A stretch of 64,000 bases of DNA from an uncultured Chitinophagaceae bacterium. Lineage in GTDB: Bacteria; Bacteroidota; Bacteroidia; Chitinophagales; Chitinophagaceae. Positions 62,044-64,000 of this stretch are shown here, in pieces (within the stretch, counting starts at the first letter, position 1; every line of letters begins with the position of its first letter). Both the position numbers and the translations under genes were made by a program. The DNA lies in assembly GCA_903895845.1 (NCBI GenBank), contig CAITVK010000078.1:1-64000 (forward strand). Direction: 5' to 3'. A model generated the notes under the pieces. The model made no database searches. It was not told the DNA's origin and saw only the letters and a program-made list of their open reading frames with translations.

Positions 62044-62916
62044 ATGAAGTCCTCACTGATAAAGCTGCATATTGCTGTATTCTTATGGGGATTTACAGGT
62101 GTCTTGGGAAGACTCATAGACCTGAATGAGGGACTTCTTGTTTGGTACAGGATGCTCCTAACTATCGTCACCTTGTTTGTTATTCTTTGGCGGCAAGATG
62201 CTTTGCGTTCATTGCCTAAGAAAACTATCTGGCAACTCTTTGGAATCGGAGGCATTATTGCCCTTCATTGGGTATTCTTCTATGGAGCCATCAAAGTTGC
62301 TAATGTATCCATCACACTCATCTGTCTGTCCTCAAGCGGCTTGATAACGGCCCTTATCGAGCCTGTCATTGTTGGAAGCAAGTTTAGTTTCAGGGAAGTG
62401 GCACTTAGTCTGTTGGGTATTGTGGGCATTTATTTAATCTTTCATTTCGATTCTAAGTTTCAAAAGGGAATTATCATTGGGATGATAGCTACTTTCTTAG
62501 GCGTCGCATTTAGTGTTTTAAATAAAAGAATGATTAACAATGTGCCACCAAAAGCAATCATGCTTTATGAGCTTACGGGCGGCTGGCTACTACTAACGTT
62601 GCTGATGCCTTTGTATCTGAAAGCTTTTCCGCCCCTTTATCTCTTTCCAACAACTATGGATTGGGGATGGTTGGTATTGCTCAGTTGGGTGTGTACAGTA
62701 TTGGCGATGGATTTGTCCCTACAAGCCTTGCGACACATGTCTGTATTCACACAGAACCTAACCTTGAATCTGGAACCAGTTTATGGGATTATACTAGCTT
62801 TTATCGTTTTCAAAGAGAATAAAAACCTGAATGCCAGTTTCTACATAGGCTTCGGACTAATAGCCGTTTCCGTTGCTTTTCAAATGATACGGGTAATAAA
62901 ATACAAGAAGCACTAG
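62044..62916 (+). CDS. EamA (DMT) family transporter
   Basis: 290 residues, ten membrane spans in two EamA repeats (LHIAVFLWGFTGVLGRLI at the start; GWGWLVLLSWVCTVLAMDL-type second half). EamA proteins export amino acids, nucleotides or other metabolites; the substrate is not predictable. It follows the GT2 gene on the same strand. It ends near an inverted repeat shared with the convergent SMP-30-like gene. Confidence 0.9.
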   Translation: MKSSLIKLHIAVFLWGFTGVLGRLIDLNEGLLVWYRMLLTIVTLFVILWRQDALRSLPKKTIWQLFGIGGIIALHWVFFYGAIKVANVSITLICLSSSGLITALIEPVIVGSKFSFREVALSLLGIVGIYLIFHFDSKFQKGIIIGMIATFLGVAFSVLNKRMINNVPPKAIMLYELTGGWLLLTLLMPLYLKAFPPLYLFPTTMDWGWLVLLSWVCTVLAMDLSLQALRHMSVFTQNLTLNLEPVYGIILAFIVFKENKNLNASFYIGFGLIAVSVAFQMIRVIKYKKH

Positions 62917-62920
62917 TAGT

Positions 62921-62994
62921 AATTGATAATGGATGATTGACAACGCAAAGGTGTAATTGGCAATTATCCCATTATTAATTATCCATTCTCAATT
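62921..62994. repeat. Imperfect 18-nt inverted repeat between convergent genes
   Basis: AATTGATAATGGATGATT (62921-62938) and the inverted AATTATCCATTCTCAATT (62977-62994), 16 of 18 positions matching, with a 38-base loop. It may act as a bidirectional terminator; the A/T-rich form is a common type in Bacteroidota intergenic regions. Confidence 0.55.
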
Positions 62995-62995
62995 A

Positions 62996-63820
62996 TTATT
63001 TTAACTGATAGGCAACGATCTTATTTCCATAAAAAGTAGGAACATAAACTATCCTTGTTTTTTTGTCGAAGCCAATATCTGCACTGTTTATTTTCTTGGT
63101 TCTGTTATCAAAAAGCACTTGCTTGCTGCCATCTGCTTTAACGTAATAGCATATGCCAGCCCAGCTTGTAACCAGAAACTCTCCATCAACTACTTTTTCT
63201 AAACCATCAGTACTAGGATCCATGCCATCAGCCACCGTTGTTATTTGTTTTTTCTTATCCACCTTCAACAGATAACCCTTATCCAACACATACAGGGTAT
63301 CCTTATCGCAATACAAACCGTTGGGTGCTTTCAGCTTGTCCAGATAAAGGGTGGCTGCACCGTTTTCGATTTTATGAACTGTAAACTTCCTGGTATCACT
63401 CACATAAACAATTCCATTGTTATCTACAGCGATGTCATTCAAAAAAGTAGCACCTTCAACAGGAATCCGGTTTGTAATTTTTCCTTTCTTAATGTCAATT
63501 ACAACTACCTCGGAAAGATCCGCTACATACAGGTTGTTCTTATAAATTCCCATTCCTTTGGGTGCGTTTAACCCACTAACCCAGTCTGTTAACATTATCT
63601 TACCATCGTAACCCACTTTGCCAACGGAACCTTTGCCATCTTTTTCAGCGGGCTTGCCATCAATGTTAGATACGAAGATGACTCCACCTTTTTTGTATGG
63701 TAAAGCACTCTCAGGCGTTTTTAGCAAGGTGTCAGTTTCCCAAAGCTTAACCAATTCGTGTTGTTGGGCGAATGTGAAAGATGTTGTAAGAAGCAAAAGA
63801 CTCATTAAAATAGACTTCAT
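62996..63820 (-). CDS. Exported SMP-30/gluconolactonase-like beta-propeller
   Basis: 274 residues with a signal peptide (MKSILMSLLLLTTSFTFAQ). The body has six repeat-like blades (GVIFVSNIDGKPAEKD, NNLYVADLSEVVVID, NDIAVDNNGIVYVSD, APNGLYCDKDTLYVLD, ADIGFDKKTRIVYVP) of the SMP-30/LRE type. The substrate is unknown; a periplasmic lactonase is one possibility. Convergent with the EamA gene. Confidence 0.85.
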   Translation of the reverse strand: MKSILMSLLLLTTSFTFAQQHELVKLWETDTLLKTPESALPYKKGGVIFVSNIDGKPAEKDGKGSVGKVGYDGKIMLTDWVSGLNAPKGMGIYKNNLYVADLSEVVVIDIKKGKITNRIPVEGATFLNDIAVDNNGIVYVSDTRKFTVHKIENGAATLYLDKLKAPNGLYCDKDTLYVLDKGYLLKVDKKKQITTVADGMDPSTDGLEKVVDGEFLVTSWAGICYYVKADGSKQVLFDNRTKKINSADIGFDKKTRIVYVPTFYGNKIVAYQLK

Positions 63821-63952
63821 AATTTCTGTTTATTATTATTGAATGATGTGACAAAAGAACAACAGATTTACAAAAAAGTTACTTTTAATCTGCTAGTTTT
63901 ATTTGTTTATTTGCATGGAATAAAAAAAAGTAAGAAAAAACTTAAATAATTC

Positions 63953-63983
63953 ATTGCTTATTAAGCTTGAATCCCTACTTTTG
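63953..63983 (+). promoter_or_regulatory. Bacteroidota-type promoter near the right edge
   Basis: ATTG (63953-63956), 19-base spacer, TACTTTTG (63976-63983): a very good -33/-7 match. The gene it drives lies beyond the window. Confidence 0.65.
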
Positions 63984-64000
63984 CCGTCCGAAAAATTTTG

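Noticed and set aside
1-64000. tRNA and rRNA genes
   Set aside because: I looked for T-arm motifs such as GGTTCGAATCC variants and for rRNA sequence and found none.

Overview
The window is an AT-rich chromosomal segment of a Bacteroidota bacterium, most likely from the Chitinophagaceae/Chitinophagales side. The evidence is: repeated TAnnTTTG (-7) promoter elements, AT-rich regions in place of Shine-Dalgarno sites, a TonB receptor with a CarboxypepD_reg domain, DUF5686, DUF6580, DUF2911 and WbqC proteins, a PID-CTERM-type sorting tail, and a phenylalanine/tyrosine operon of the Bacteroidota type. I found no rRNA, tRNA, insertion sequence, prophage or CRISPR.

Layout. 1-9845: surface-polysaccharide export genes (wza-wzc-ABC permease, minus strand), a divergent LolC/E-like permease, and a five-gene minus operon (FkbH-like, ACP, MaoC-like, SDR, MBOAT) that looks like an acyl-group assembly and transfer line. 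10066-13732: a non-phosphorylating L-fucose catabolic operon (fucP, mutarotase, fuconolactonase, aldo/keto reductase). 13984-15828: tandem secreted N-formylglutamate-amidohydrolase-like paralogues. 16100-25908: a 21-nt repeat array, a C-terminal remnant of a Mg-chelatase-like ATPase, an SDR, a PhyH-type dioxygenase, a DUF5686 outer-membrane protein, an orphan response regulator, a candidate minus-strand small RNA, and an acyl-ACP desaturase. 26115-29682: a small His/Cys protein, a TonB receptor and a DUF6580 membrane protein, probably one uptake locus. 30341-33866: an ABC ATPase without a permease, fructose-1,6-bisphosphatase, a PID-CTERM protein and a WbqC protein. 34403-38807: pheA, an unknown gene, an aminotransferase and tyrA, behind a terminator-type attenuator. 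39134-45904: mixed housekeeping genes, then four GT2 glycosyltransferases. 46446-48903: a small unknown protein and a GH43 enzyme. 49264-59525: a second polysaccharide block (Wzx flippase, DegT aminotransferase, WbqC, ATP-grasp-like protein, GT2, WecG/TagA, beta-helix protein, GT4). 60345-63820: exonuclease, polyprenol-phosphate mannosyltransferase-like GT2, EamA transporter and an SMP-30-like secreted protein.

The most unusual feature is a set of four intergenic repeat arrays (16101-16310, 29892-30073, 45918-46249, 53809-54010). Their sequences are unrelated, yet three have an exact 21-nt period and the fourth has a 62-nt period built from about 22+20+20. All are rich in self-complementary cores, run without spacers, and lie downstream of gene 3' ends. 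This looks like one class of element defined by architecture rather than sequence. I do not recognise it as a described family.

Other points of interest are the FkbH/ACP/MaoC/SDR/MBOAT cassette next to the polysaccharide exporter, a candidate sRNA with its own promoter and terminator at 22977-23142, the attenuator in front of pheA, and an unknown 398-aa protein inside the aromatic amino acid operon.
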